Positions 6,770 to 15,180 of a DNA stretch of 36,558 nucleotides are shown here, in pieces. The stretch lies in the NCBI GenBank assembly GCA_012719855.1, contig JAAXZN010000027.1:1-36558 (forward strand). Reading direction: 5' to 3'. Under the pieces are notes generated by a model. It ran no database searches. It was not told where the DNA came from and saw only the letters and a list, made by a program, of their open reading frames with translations. The DNA comes from Serratia liquefaciens (GTDB lineage: Bacteria; Pseudomonadota; Gammaproteobacteria; Enterobacterales; Enterobacteriaceae). Numbering within the stretch: the first letter of the stretch is position 1; each line of letters opens with the position of its first letter. The position numbers and the translations under genes were made by a program.

Positions 6770-6783
6770 GTCTAAGTGTAGCG

Positions 6784-6933
6784 GCTCGCGTTTGAAAACC
6801 CCCATGCTCGCGTTTATACGCTTTTTTGCTCACATTAACTGCAAATGAAAATCCCCGCGTGCTCACATTAACTGCCACTGTGCTCGCGTTTATCTTTTCA
6901 TGCTCGCAATCATCCTTCCCGTGCTCACAATAA
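6784..6933. repeat. Iteron-like array (seven GCTCRC repeats)
   Basis: Seven 11-base repeats on the plus strand start at 6784, 6806, 6828, 6861, 6882, 6902 and 6923. The forms are GCTCGCGTTTA-like (1, 2, 5), GCTCACATTAA-like (3, 4, 7) and GCTCGCAATCA (6). Spacings are 22, 22, 33, 21, 20 and 21 bases, i.e. whole helical turns, so all would face one side of the DNA. This is the geometry of Rep-binding iterons in plasmid origins. No rep gene is seen nearby in the window. A 66-codon frame runs through the array but is explained by the repeats. Confidence 0.65.
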
Positions 6934-7013
6934 CTGCAAATCAAAATCTACCTCGGTGTCGGATTATCTGGCTAATATGATGGTGGGGAAAATTTCCCCA
7001 CCAGGTGCACCAT

Positions 7014-7459
7014 CTATTTAAAATTGAAACTATCAGGGTGATTATCAAGACTGCCTGTCAGTGAAGCGAGCAGGACTGTCTTCCCATCAATCGACAAATC
7101 ATCAGGTATATTTAACCACTGTAGTTTTTCATTACCTGTTTTCTCATCTACCGAAGAGAAAACACCCGCTATTTTCTTCGTTGCCGTGCCGTAAAGCACG
7201 GCGATCCGCTGTGAACCACAATCATGCGGTTTGCATGAATTCAGTACCAGATACTGATTGCCTGCGATGTTGACTTTCTGGCCCTGAGAGTCTGTCCCCC
7301 CCTGAGTTACCCATTTGGGTAAGTGCTGGTTAGTCACCATTTTCTGAAACTCCGCCTTTGTATCCTGATCTGCCGCCAGTTTACTGATGGTTAGTTCATC
7401 TTGCGCATACGCGGATGTGGTCAAGCCTGCGAAGAATAGTGCAATGAGTGTTTTTTCAT
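7014..7459 (-). pseudogene. ivy: Ivy-type C-type lysozyme inhibitor, frameshifted in the signal peptide
   Basis: The mature part (from about 7404) is an intact Ivy protein, a periplasmic inhibitor of vertebrate (c-type) lysozyme. It carries the inhibitory loop CKPHDC, then GSQRIAV, FSSVDEKT and the C-terminus LTGSLDNHPDSFN, close to E. coli Ivy. The proper start is ATG 7459 with AAGGA 8 bases upstream. After ATG there are six A residues (complement of 7451-7456). This frame hits TGA after 12 codons; one extra A would restore MKKTLIALFFAGLTTSAYAQ, a normal signal peptide. So the gene is out of frame by one base in a homopolymer. This may be a real mutation, a slippage switch or a sequencing error. 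Without repair only a TTG start at 7424 is available, giving no export signal. Confidence 0.85.
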
Positions 7460-7551
7460 AATATTATCCTTTTTTATCAATTGATTGTATAACGCACTTG
7501 CTCGTTCTTCCCTTTACAGGAAAGAGATAGAAATACCTGATAGATTGAGGA

Positions 7552-7821
7552 TTATATTGGCAGCCCGATGGCCAGCAGCCGATCGCGAAACTCAGACGAC
7601 CTAACCGGGTCGAGCTGATTATTGAAGAAAGCCCGGATCTCCGCCGGTCTGGCGTCAAACAGTTCCACCATCTCTTTCAGACGGTACCCATGACGCGTCA
7701 GGGTCGGCTCCAGGTCGTTCAGCTGCCGCGAGAGTACCGATTCAATCAGCGATGCCGTTATCGGCTTTTCTCCGGTCTGGAGTTCTACGCCGGAACCGCC
7801 GAAATTTCCGTTAACCCAGTT
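7552..7821 (-). other. Unidentified reading frame following the transposase fragment
   Basis: An 89-codon frame without ATG at its beginning follows, and slightly overlaps, the end of the Tn3-type transposase. It encodes LSRQLNDLEPTLTRHGYRLK, EMVELFDARPAEIRAFFNNQ and a DRLLAIGLPI end. It has even codon use and a plausible helical protein pattern, so it looks like a real coding segment whose start is either non-ATG or lost. I have a faint memory of similar short proteins near Tn3-like elements but cannot name the family. Function unknown. Confidence 0.4.
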
Positions 7822-8870
7822 TCAGCCCGGCAACCAGCGCATCCAGGTCAATAATTTTATCGTTGCTCTGGAAGGTATAATGTCCGTTCAGCAAAATGTG
7901 TTGCCAGGCCACCGGTGATATCCGGGCCAGAGCCTCAATGCCTTTGGCATTGCCTTCTGCTTCAAGTCGTTCCAGCAATAGCGACAGGATCGCCGAGTTG
8001 TAATACACGATCGCGTTGGAAATCAGCCGCCCGCACTGGTTACTGATGTCTGTTTCAATGTCATTTTTCCCGGTTAACTCCTTCTTTCCGCCGACTTTGG
8101 CCACTACGGCACGCAGCTGGTGATAAGATTCAATCCGGTTCTGGGAACGCCGGATGTTGCGTTCCAACTGCGGATCGCGCAGATACTTCAACGTGTAGAT
8201 GCTTCGGACCAGCCGGTCATATTCAAATAGTGCCTGCCGGGTCGGATTGGTTGTGGTGTACGTACACAGTTTGCGGACCAGCGTCCCCTGCGTCATTTCT
8301 TTCAGCCCCAGCGTGGCGACGATGCGATCGAGATTGCTTTTCTCGCGGATAATAAGGTCCCGGTCAATCTGGCCGGCGGGCTGGATCAGGTATTTTTTAT
8401 AGGCCGACGGATCGCTGATGCAGTACAGCTCCTGCAACTGCCTGTTCAAGTCCGTAAAATGAGGTTCAAAGCGCAGGCCAAACCAGTGCAGGATCGCAAA
8501 GTTGGCTTTGTTGATGCTGTGCATGTCGCCGGTGATGGCCGTGGGTTTCACCTCTGAGGTGTTGCGGTACCAGATATCAAAGACATGGTGGGCTTCATAG
8601 TCGTTTGTGCCAATCAGATAACCGTTGATCGGGATGTGGTTGCACAGCAGCGTGTAGGCCACCATGCCTTTACCGCGGCCGAAGTATTTACGCGAATGTC
8701 GGACCTTCACTGTCGGCCGCTCAACGCCAAACTTCTGCCCGTCAACGGCACCATAAAGCGTTTCCGGATCAAACGAATAGTACGGGAAAATCGGCAGTGC
8801 CTCTATGGCATCGGTGATGCAGTCATTGGCCGTGACCAGTGACGCCAGAAGGTGCCGCAGGAAAGAAATA
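7811..8870 (-). pseudogene. tnpA: Tn3-family transposase TnpA, C-terminal fragment
   Basis: About 355 C-terminal residues of a Tn3-family transposase, which is normally about 1000 residues. DDE catalytic residues are visible as D in YGAVDGQKF, D in TAITGDMHSINKANF and E in RIESYHQLR. The sequence GRLISNAIVYYNSAILS and the end (FQSNDKIIDLDALVAGLKLG) are typical of the family's C-terminus. The N-terminal two thirds are missing. The open frame continues to 8905, but the last dozen codons run antisense into the integrase fragment, so the break is at about 8852-8870. No Tn3 terminal repeat was recognised. Not functional. Confidence 0.85.
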
Positions 8871-9451
8871 AGCGAGTTCGGTGGCTCGAACCCGCTCAGG
8901 CACAAAGATTAGTAGATGAGTGTCCGGAACCTCTTAAATCTACCGTTGAATTTGCACTAACCACTGGCCTCCGTCGCTCTAACATTATCGAACTTGCCTG
9001 GTCGCAGATCGATATGCAACGCAAGGTGGCATGGATTTACCCAGAGGATAGCAAATCTGGCCGCGCGATAGGAGTCGCTCTCAACGACACCGCCTGCGCA
9101 GTTTTACGGCGACAGATTGGCAATCATCACAGATGGGTGTTTGTGCATAAAGATCCGGTGAGAAAAATGCGAGTCGATTCTAACACTGCTTGGCGAGCAG
9201 CATTGAAACGTGCTGGCATTGACGACTTCCGTTTTCATGACCTTCGCCATACTTGGGCAAGTTGGTTAATTCAGGCCGGTGTCCCATTATCCGCGCTGCA
9301 GGAAATGGGAGGATGGGAAAGCATTGAAATGGTTCAGCGATATGCACACTTAGCGCCCAATCATTTAACTGAGCATGCGAGGCAGATAGATGCGATTTTT
9401 GGAGGCTTAGTCCCAAATCTGTCCCATGTAGAAATTGAGAAGCTTGGGTGA
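8852..9451 (+). pseudogene. Tyrosine-recombinase integrase, C-terminal catalytic fragment
   Basis: About 195 residues remain of a phage/island integrase that is usually 350-400. The catalytic set is present: R41 (TGLRRSN), HDLRH with H129 and R132, GGW at 153-155, and Y164 in VQRYAHL. The N-terminal arm-binding and core-binding domains are absent; the frame starts abruptly at the junction with the Tn3 transposase fragment. It ends 24 bases before the argU tRNA, the usual place for an integrase of an element inserted at that tRNA (the E. coli prophage DLP12 uses argU). It is probably inactive and marks the island border. Confidence 0.85.
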
Positions 9452-9475
9452 TAGTCGTAACTCGTTGTTTCTTAA

Positions 9476-9552
9476 TGGTACGCCCTACAGGGCTCGAACC
9501 TGTGACCTACGGCTTAGAAGGCCGTTGCTCTATCCAACTGAGCTAAGGGCGC
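9476..9552 (-). tRNA. argU: tRNA-Arg (anticodon UCU)
   Basis: The complement reads GCGCCCTTAGCTCAGTTGGA..., a full cloverleaf with anticodon TCT in CTTCTAA, T-loop GGTTCGAGCC and encoded 3' CCA (9476-9478). It is 77 bases long and closely matches E. coli argU. It lies on the folD side as in E. coli. The 3' end faces the integrase fragment, so it is the likely attachment site. No second copy of the 3' end was found within the window. Confidence 0.95.
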
Positions 9553-9697
9553 ATTGGGATGCGGCAACCGGGAGTTGCGGGTTGGATTATACGGTCAGAG
9601 ATCATTGAGTCAATGCCTTTTCATGACGTTACGGCAGTCGCCGTGCTTTATGATGAATTTTCAGCCATTGCCGCCGCTCTGCGTTGAGTTAACCGCG

Positions 9698-9994
9698 TCA
9701 TTTCCCTTGGGTTAAATCCGACAGTTGGCGGCTGTTGCGCTGGGCCAGGCCGGAATCAGAGGGCTCAGGAAGACGATCCGACTGTTGCTGTTCTGCCGGG
9801 CGCTGCAGGCAAACGCGGGCCGAGCGCACCATCGCGTTGATGTTTCCCCAATCGGCATGCTGAGCCGTCAACAGGGTGCAAGCCGCCGATAACGGTTGCT
9901 GTAAGACTGCGCTAACCGGTGCGGCGTTTAACGAAGCCTGCGCCATTGGCCCCCATACCAGCAGCATAAAACCCATCCCTTTGATGTTTCTCAT
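9698..9994 (-). CDS. Unrecognised small exported protein
   Basis: A 98-residue protein starts MRNIKGMGFMLLVWG with signal-peptide character and a likely cleavage after AQA (residue 20). The mature part has two Cys (in SAACTLL and ARVCLQRP) and a polar Gln/Ser/Arg-rich tail. Start ATG 9994 is supported by GGAGG 8 bases upstream and overlaps the stop of the upstream gene by 4 bases (ATGA). No family was recognised. The pair sits between argU and folD. Confidence 0.55.
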   Translation of the reverse strand: MRNIKGMGFMLLVWGPMAQASLNAAPVSAVLQQPLSAACTLLTAQHADWGNINAMVRSARVCLQRPAEQQQSDRLPEPSDSGLAQRNSRQLSDLTQGK

Positions 9995-10200
9995 GCGCGC
10001 AGCCTCCGGCACAATGCGCCCAGGCGCGTTCTCCATGAGGGCGGTGTTTTGTGTGCGGCAAGCTGATGCAGCGCAATCAACTGCGCGACGTCAGCCGGGT
10101 GCAAGGACGAATCGAATACCGTTTCCCCCACGTGCCTTGGCTGGCATGCCTGGCTATCAAGAGGCAGGTGTAAGAAGTGCAACCGGGTAATGACCATCAT
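9991..10200 (-). CDS. Unrecognised 69-residue protein, coupled to downstream exported protein
   Basis: This starts MMVITRLHFLHLPLDSQACQ; ATG 10200 has GGGAG 8 bases upstream, which I prefer over the longer open frame to 10275. The C-terminus is basic (SWRTRLGALCRRLRA) with two Cys in the protein. There is no clear signal peptide or membrane helix. Its stop overlaps the next gene's start by 4 bases, so the two are translationally coupled. I do not recognise it; small size lowers confidence. Confidence 0.5.
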   Translation of the reverse strand: MMVITRLHFLHLPLDSQACQPRHVGETVFDSSLHPADVAQLIALHQLAAHKTPPSWRTRLGALCRRLRA

Positions 10201-10408
10201 GATTTTGACTCCCGTACCGCAGTGTGAATAGCCACAGCTTACGCAGCGAGCGGTAAAAAAGGCGTAGAGGATCATTCCGTTGGTATAAAAAAAGCGTAAA
10301 TCGCACCCGACAAACGCCGTCGATCGCGATTCAGCGCCTGACAGCGCGCTCCGCTTCTGACAAAATAGCGCTATCCCCGCTTTTCTTAATTGATGGATTT
10401 CCTCACTG

Positions 10409-11275
10409 ATGTCAGCAAAGATTATTGATGGTAAAACGATTGCGCAGCAGGTTAGAAACGAAGTGGCTGAGCAAGTTAAACAACGTCTGGCTGCCGGGAA
10501 ACGCGCGCCGGGCCTGGCGGTAGTATTGGTTGGCGAGAACCCGGCCTCACAGATTTACGTCGCCAGCAAGCGCCGTGCCTGTGATGAAGTGGGTTTCCTC
10601 TCCCGCTCCTACGATCTGCCTGCCACCACCAGTGAGGCTGAACTGCTGGCGCTGATCGATCGTCTGAACACCGACGGCGAGATCGACGGCATTTTAGTGC
10701 AGCTGCCGCTGCCGGCCGGCATCGACAACGTTAAGGTGCTGGAGCGTATTCATCCGGATAAGGACGTCGACGGTTTTCATCCGTACAACGTCGGTCGCCT
10801 GTGCCAACGTGCGCCCAAACTGCGCCCTTGCACCCCACGCGGTATCGTCACCCTGCTCGAGCGTTACAACATCGATACCTATGGCCTGAATGCCGTGGTG
10901 GTTGGCGCGTCCAACATCGTTGGCCGCCCGATGAGCATGGAGCTGCTGCTGGCCGGTTGCACCACTACCGTGACCCACCGTTTCACCAAAAACCTGCGCC
11001 ACCACGTTGAAAACGCCGATCTGCTGGTCGTTGCGGTCGGCAAACCGGGCTTTATTCCCGGCGACTGGATAAAACCGGGCGCCATCGTGGTGGACGTCGG
11101 CATTAACCGTCTGGAAAGTGGTAAAGTGGTCGGCGACGTGGATTTTGACGCCGCAAGCGAGCGCGCCGCCTACATTACTCCGGTTCCGGGTGGCGTTGGT
11201 CCAATGACCGTTGCTACACTGATCCAAAATACCTTGCAGGCCTGCGAGGAATATCACGACGTTCAACCTAAATAA
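10409..11275 (+). CDS. folD: Bifunctional methylenetetrahydrofolate dehydrogenase/cyclohydrolase
   Basis: FolD interconverts 5,10-methylene-THF, methenyl-THF and 10-formyl-THF with NADP, feeding purine and formyl-Met synthesis. The 288 residues match E. coli FolD in length and almost throughout: [13 protein letters not shown] with the catalytic Lys, the QLPLPAGID motif, [13 protein letters not shown], the Rossmann [12 protein letters not shown], and [14 protein letters not shown] near the end. The start [15 protein letters not shown] agrees with the family; the SD is weak (TGGA, 12 bases upstream). ybcJ follows 10 bases later and ends at a terminator, so the two are cotranscribed. Confidence 0.97.
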   Translation: MSAKIIDGKTIAQQVRNEVAEQVKQRLAAGKRAPGLAVVLVGENPASQIYVASKRRACDEVGFLSRSYDLPATTSEAELLALIDRLNTDGEIDGILVQLPLPAGIDNVKVLERIHPDKDVDGFHPYNVGRLCQRAPKLRPCTPRGIVTLLERYNIDTYGLNAVVVGASNIVGRPMSMELLLAGCTTTVTHRFTKNLRHHVENADLLVVAVGKPGFIPGDWIKPGAIVVDVGINRLESGKVVGDVDFDAASERAAYITPVPGGVGPMTVATLIQNTLQACEEYHDVQPK

Positions 11276-11285
11276 GTAAGGCAGT

Positions 11286-11498
11286 ATGGAAACTTTTAAT
11301 CTGGATAATCACCCGCACGTCGAACTGTGCGACCTGCTCAAATTCCAGGGCTGGTGTGAAAGCGGCGGTGCCGCCAAAGAAGTCATCGCCGATGGGCAGG
11401 TGAAAGTGAACGGCAAAGTCGAAACGCGCAAACGCTGCAAAATCGTTGCCGATCAGGTCGTGGAGTTTAACGGCGGCAAGGTTGTGGTTAAACCTTGA
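11286..11498 (+). CDS. ybcJ: S4-like RNA-binding protein YbcJ
   Basis: A 70-residue protein with an S4/alpha-L RNA-binding fold: LCDLLKFQGWCESGGAAKEV, then IADGQVKVNGKVETRKRCKI and VVEFNGG. Length and sequence match E. coli YbcJ, which binds RNA with unknown cellular role. TAAGG lies just before ATG. It follows folD by 10 bases and is followed by a strong terminator. Confidence 0.92.
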   Translation: METFNLDNHPHVELCDLLKFQGWCESGGAAKEVIADGQVKVNGKVETRKRCKIVADQVVEFNGGKVVVKP

Positions 11499-11512
11499 TC
11501 CCCGCTCCATAG

Positions 11513-11547
11513 AAAAAGGCGCTGAAGATTAACTCAGCGCCTTTTTT
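11513..11547. terminator. Bidirectional terminator between ybcJ and cysS
   Basis: AAAAAGGCGCTGA pairs with TCAGCGCCTTTTTT around an 8-base loop, with a U-run on both strands. It ends the folD-ybcJ transcript on the plus strand and cysS on the minus strand. Confidence 0.9.
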
Positions 11548-11566
11548 GTTTGCAGCCTAAAGTGAA

Positions 11567-12952
11567 TTACTTACGGCGCCAGGTGGTCCCCTGCGGGCCA
11601 TCTTCCAGCACGATGTTCATCTCATTCAAGCGATCGCGCGCGGCATCCGCCAGCGCCCAGTCTTTGGCTTTGCGCGCGTCGTTGCGCTGCTTGATCAAGG
11701 CTTCAATCTCCGCCACTTCGCCGTCATCGGCCTGCGCGCCGCTCTGCAGGAACTGTTCAGGCTCTTGCTGCAACAGGCCAAGCACCTTCGCCAGCTTACG
11801 CAGTTCCGCCGCCATGCCGTTAGCCGCCGTCATGTCTTCAGCTTTCAGGCGGTTAACCTCACGTGCCAAATCGAACAGCGCCGAGTAAGCTTCCGGCGTA
11901 TTGAAGTCGTCATCCATAGCTTCACGGAAGCGGGCTTCGAACACGTCACCGCCGGCCGGTTGGGCATTGGCGTCAGTACCGCGCAGCGCGGTGTACAGGC
12001 GTTCCAGCGCGGTACGTGCCTGCTTCAGGTTCTCTTCGCTGTAGTTCAACTGGCTACGATAGTGACCGGACATCAGGAAGTAACGCACGGTTTCAGCGTC
12101 GTAGTAACCCAGCACGTCGCGGATAGTGAAGAAGTTATCCAGGGATTTCGACATTTTTTCTTTGTCGATCATCACCATGCCGGAGTGCATCCAATAGTTG
12201 ACGTACGGGCCGTCATGGGCACAGCTCGACTGGGCAATTTCGTTCTCGTGATGCGGGAACATCAGATCGGAACCGCCGCCGTGGATATCAAAATGGGTGC
12301 CAAGCTGCTTGCAGTTCATGGCAGAACATTCAATGTGCCAACCCGGACGCCCTGCGCCCCAAGGCGACGCCCAGCTCGGTTCGCCCGGCTTGGACATCTT
12401 CCACAGCACGAAGTCCATCGGGTTGCGTTTCACGTCGTCGATTTCCACGCGCGCACCGGCCTGCAGCTGATCCAGATCCTGGCGTGACAGCAAACCGTAT
12501 TGCGGATCGCTGTCGATGGAGAACATCACGTCGCCGTTGCTGGCCACATACGCGTGATCGCGATCGATCAGGCGTTGGGTGATCTCAATGATCTCGGCGA
12601 TATGCTGGGTCGCACGCGGTTCGATGTCCGGGCGTTCGATCAGCAGAGAATCAAAGTCGGCGTGCATCTCCGCCAGCATGCGTGCGGTCAATTGATCGCA
12701 GCTTTCGCCATTTTCAGTCGCCCGGCGGATAATTTTGTCGTCAACGTCGGTGACGTTACGCACGTAGTTCAACGAGTAGCCGAGATAACGCAGATAACGC
12801 GCCACCACGTCGAAAGCAACGAAGGTACGCCCGTGTCCGATATGACACAGGTCATAGATGGTTACCCCGCACACGTACATGCCCACTTTACCGGCATGAA
12901 TGGGTTTAAATTCCTCTTTTTGACGACTCAGGGTATTAAAAATCTTTAGCAT
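11567..12952 (-). CDS. cysS: Cysteinyl-tRNA synthetase
   Basis: CysS charges tRNA-Cys with cysteine using ATP in the cytoplasm. The class I motifs are HIGH in CHIGHGRTF and KMSKS in EKMSKSLDN. Zinc-binding Cys/His residues appear in [14 protein letters not shown] and HHENE. The 461 residues starting [11 protein letters not shown] equal the E. coli length. I chose ATG 12952 by homology; the open frame extends ten codons further to 12982. The gene is a single minus-strand unit, ending at the terminator shared with ybcJ. Confidence 0.97.
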   Translation of the reverse strand: MLKIFNTLSRQKEEFKPIHAGKVGMYVCGVTIYDLCHIGHGRTFVAFDVVARYLRYLGYSLNYVRNVTDVDDKIIRRATENGESCDQLTARMLAEMHADFDSLLIERPDIEPRATQHIAEIIEITQRLIDRDHAYVASNGDVMFSIDSDPQYGLLSRQDLDQLQAGARVEIDDVKRNPMDFVLWKMSKPGEPSWASPWGAGRPGWHIECSAMNCKQLGTHFDIHGGGSDLMFPHHENEIAQSSCAHDGPYVNYWMHSGMVMIDKEKMSKSLDNFFTIRDVLGYYDAETVRYFLMSGHYRSQLNYSEENLKQARTALERLYTALRGTDANAQPAGGDVFEARFREAMDDDFNTPEAYSALFDLAREVNRLKAEDMTAANGMAAELRKLAKVLGLLQQEPEQFLQSGAQADDGEVAEIEALIKQRNDARKAKDWALADAARDRLNEMNIVLEDGPQGTTWRRK

Positions 12953-13261
12953 CGGGACATTCCGTGGTGTGCGTGATAACAAAAATGATAACCAGGGTTA
13001 AGGTTGTTCACCCAGCAGCGTATTGAAACCCGAAGCCTGATCTAATGCAAGGTTAAGGCCGCGCTTTGCTGAGCTCAGAGGTGGAAAACGGTGATAAATC
13101 AGCGATCGCCACTAGTGTTATAATATAACAAATGACGATTTACCACAGCCTGAGCGCGGTTTAGCCGCTGCTGACTCATTAAAGGAGATATGTTATAACG
13201 GCGGTCTGATAGTTCACTCGCTCCATGTGACATCTCACTTCATCTTGTTAGGACTAAAACT
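12953..13261. promoter_or_regulatory. Divergent promoter region cysS/ppiB
   Basis: This 309-base gap separates the divergent cysS and ppiB. It contains the perfect palindrome TGTTATAATATAACA (13116-13130), which includes a TATAAT (13119-13124) on the plus strand and TATATT on the minus strand. It may serve as -10 for one or both genes; no good -35 is evident. AAAGGAGAT followed by ATG-TTA-TAA (13190-13198) is a start-stop mini-frame in the ppiB leader. No operator was recognised. Confidence 0.45.
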
Positions 13262-13756
13262 ATGGTTACTTTCCACACTAATCACGGCGACATCGTTATC
13301 AACACCTTTGCGGACAAAGCACCGGTTACCGTTGAAAACTTCCTGAACTACTGCCGTGACGGTTTCTACAACAACACCATTTTCCACCGTGTTATCAATG
13401 GTTTCATGATTCAGGGCGGCGGTTTTGAGCCGGGTATGAACCAGAAAGACACCAAAGCCACCATCAAGAACGAAGCCAACAACGGTCTGAAAAACACCAC
13501 CGGCACCCTGGCAATGGCGCGTACCAACGATCCACACTCCGCGACCGCACAGTTCTTCATCAACGTAGCAGACAACGACTTCCTGAACTTCCGCGGCGAA
13601 AACGCCCAGGGTTGGGGCTACTGCGTGTTTGCTGAAGTAGTTGAAGGCATGGACGTAGTTAACAAGATCAAAGCCGTGAAAACTGGCCGCAGCGGCATGC
13701 ACCAGGACGTACCGGTAGAAGACGTGATCGTCACCAGCGTTACCGTCAGCGAGTAA
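13262..13756 (+). CDS. ppiB: Cytoplasmic peptidyl-prolyl cis-trans isomerase B (cyclophilin)
   Basis: PpiB catalyses cis-trans isomerisation of X-Pro bonds in folding proteins. The 164 residues have no signal peptide, as for the cytoplasmic form. Cyclophilin core motifs are [13 protein letters not shown] (catalytic Arg), [28 protein letters not shown], and [16 protein letters not shown] with substrate-binding residues. AGGA lies 8 bases before ATG. lpxH starts 10 bases after its stop and may be cotranscribed. Confidence 0.97.
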   Translation: MVTFHTNHGDIVINTFADKAPVTVENFLNYCRDGFYNNTIFHRVINGFMIQGGGFEPGMNQKDTKATIKNEANNGLKNTTGTLAMARTNDPHSATAQFFINVADNDFLNFRGENAQGWGYCVFAEVVEGMDVVNKIKAVKTGRSGMHQDVPVEDVIVTSVTVSE

Positions 13757-13766
13757 TCGCAGCTGA

Positions 13767-14489
13767 ATGAACACGCTGTTCATTGCAGATCTGCACTTAA
13801 GCGCACAGGAACCGGCAATCACTGCCGGTTTTCTGCGTTTTTTGCGGCAAGATGCCATACATGCCGAAGCCCTGTACATTCTCGGTGACCTGTTCGAAGC
13901 CTGGATCGGCGATGACGATCCCGAACCTTTGCACGCTGAAATCGCCGCGGCGCTGAAGACGCTGCAACAGGCAGGCGTGCCCTGCTACTTTATCCACGGC
14001 AACCGTGATTTTCTGGTGGGCAAGCGCTTTGCCCGCGCCAGCGGCATGCAGCTGCTGCCGGAAGAAAAAGTGCTGGACCTGTATGGCCGAAAAATCCTGA
14101 TCCTGCACGGCGACACGCTGTGTACCGACGATCAGGCCTACCAACAGTTCCGCCGCAAAGTACACAACCCGCTGATCCAGAAATTGTTCCTGGCAATGCC
14201 ATTGCGCTGGCGCCTTAAGATTGCCGCTAAAATGCGTGCCCGCAGCCGGCAAAGCAACCAATACAAATCGGACGCCATCATGGACGTCAACCCGCAGGCG
14301 GTCGAACAGGCGATGGTGAACCATCAGGTGCACTGGATGATCCACGGCCACACTCATCGTCCGGCAGTACACGAGCTGGCGCTGAGCAACGGCAAGGCCC
14401 ATCGCGTGGTGCTGGGTGCCTGGCATGAAGAAGGCTCGATGATCAAAGTCAGCGCCGACGCCGTCGAACTGATCCAATTCCCTTTCTAA
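13767..14489 (+). CDS. lpxH: UDP-2,3-diacylglucosamine diphosphatase
   Basis: LpxH hydrolyses UDP-2,3-diacylglucosamine to lipid X plus UMP, an essential step of lipid A synthesis at the inner membrane surface. Metallophosphatase motifs in order are [29 protein letters not shown] and HGHTHRP, which bind the two Mn ions. The 240 residues match E. coli LpxH. It begins 10 bases after ppiB with only a weak SD, suggesting coupling. The next gene, purE, has its own promoter. Confidence 0.96.
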   Translation: MNTLFIADLHLSAQEPAITAGFLRFLRQDAIHAEALYILGDLFEAWIGDDDPEPLHAEIAAALKTLQQAGVPCYFIHGNRDFLVGKRFARASGMQLLPEEKVLDLYGRKILILHGDTLCTDDQAYQQFRRKVHNPLIQKLFLAMPLRWRLKIAAKMRARSRQSNQYKSDAIMDVNPQAVEQAMVNHQVHWMIHGHTHRPAVHELALSNGKAHRVVLGAWHEEGSMIKVSADAVELIQFPF

Positions 14490-14546
14490 GCTTCTGACTT
14501 CCCACGCCGGTAAAAACATTCGCGCTTTTGAGGATGAAAACCGGCG

Positions 14547-14562
14547 ACGCAACCGTTTTCCT
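14547..14562 (+). promoter_or_regulatory. PurR operator of purEK
   Basis: ACGCAACCGTTTTCCT matches the PurR consensus ACGCAAACGTTTTCNT, and matches the E. coli purE operator as I remember it. The probable -10 TATGCT is at 14579-14584, so the operator covers the -35 region. It predicts repression by PurR with hypoxanthine or guanine. Confidence 0.88.
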
Positions 14563-14655
14563 CGCCGTTCGCTCATGGTATGCTCTACGCCCTCATTCGG
14601 CCTCCCGCCGCAGGCAATCGGCCGTCGTTTGTACAATTACAGGAGCCTTACACCC

Positions 14656-15180
14656 ATGGGAGCCAACGCCGCTTCAGCCACTCACGCTGAGGTTAAAATC
14701 GCAATTGTAATGGGATCGAAAAGTGACTGGGCCACCATGCAGTTTGCGGCCGAAGTCCTGACCTCACTCGATGTCCCGTTCCATGTCGAAGTCGTTTCCG
14801 CTCATCGCACGCCAGACAAGCTGTTCAGCTTTGCCGAACAGGCAAGTGCCAAGGGTATTGACGTGATCATTGCCGGTGCGGGCGGTGCTGCGCACCTGCC
14901 GGGCATGCTGGCGGCGAAAACCCTGGTGCCGGTGCTGGGTGTGCCGGTGCAAAGCGCTGCCTTAAGCGGCGTAGACAGCCTGTATTCCATCGTGCAAATG
15001 CCGCGCGGTATTCCGGTCGGTACTCTGGCGATCGGCAAGGCCGGTGCTGCCAATGCAGCACTGCTGGCGGCACAAATTCTGGCGTTGCATGACGCCGCGC
15101 TGGCGCAGCGTCTGGCAGACTGGCGTCAGGCGCAGACCGACGAGGTGCTGAACAACCCGGACCCACGGGAGGAAGCATGA
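14656..15180 (+). CDS. purE: N5-carboxyaminoimidazole ribonucleotide mutase
   Basis: PurE converts N5-CAIR to CAIR in purine synthesis. Family motifs are [11 protein letters not shown] (phosphate loop), [10 protein letters not shown] (catalytic His) and [12 protein letters not shown]. It has 174 residues from ATG 14656, chosen because AGGAG lies at 14641-14645 and E. coli PurE starts at the same place; the open frame back to 14575 overlaps the promoter. The stop overlaps the purK start by 4 bases (ATGA), so the two are coupled and act in sequence. Confidence 0.96.
   Translation: MGANAASATHAEVKIAIVMGSKSDWATMQFAAEVLTSLDVPFHVEVVSAHRTPDKLFSFAEQASAKGIDVIIAGAGGAAHLPGMLAAKTLVPVLGVPVQSAALSGVDSLYSIVQMPRGIPVGTLAIGKAGAANAALLAAQILALHDAALAQRLADWRQAQTDEVLNNPDPREEA

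Noticed and set aside
6784-6933. CRISPR array
   Set aside because: Repeats are only 11 bases with about 10-base gaps and the gaps are partly repeated too; no cas genes.
6744-6944. 66-codon minus-strand frame
   Set aside because: It is made of the iteron-like repeats and has no SD; the repeat spacing explains the sequence better than coding.
9180-9416. Minus-strand frame inside the integrase fragment
   Set aside because: It is antisense to clear recombinase catalytic motifs.
10694-11266. 190-codon minus-strand frame opposite folD
   Set aside because: It is a shadow of folD in GC-rich sequence; no family resemblance.
11765-12949. Long plus-strand frames opposite cysS
   Set aside because: They are antisense shadows of cysS with His/Val-rich composition.
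13235-14636. Long minus-strand frames opposite ppiB and lpxH
   Set aside because: They are shadows of two well recognised genes.
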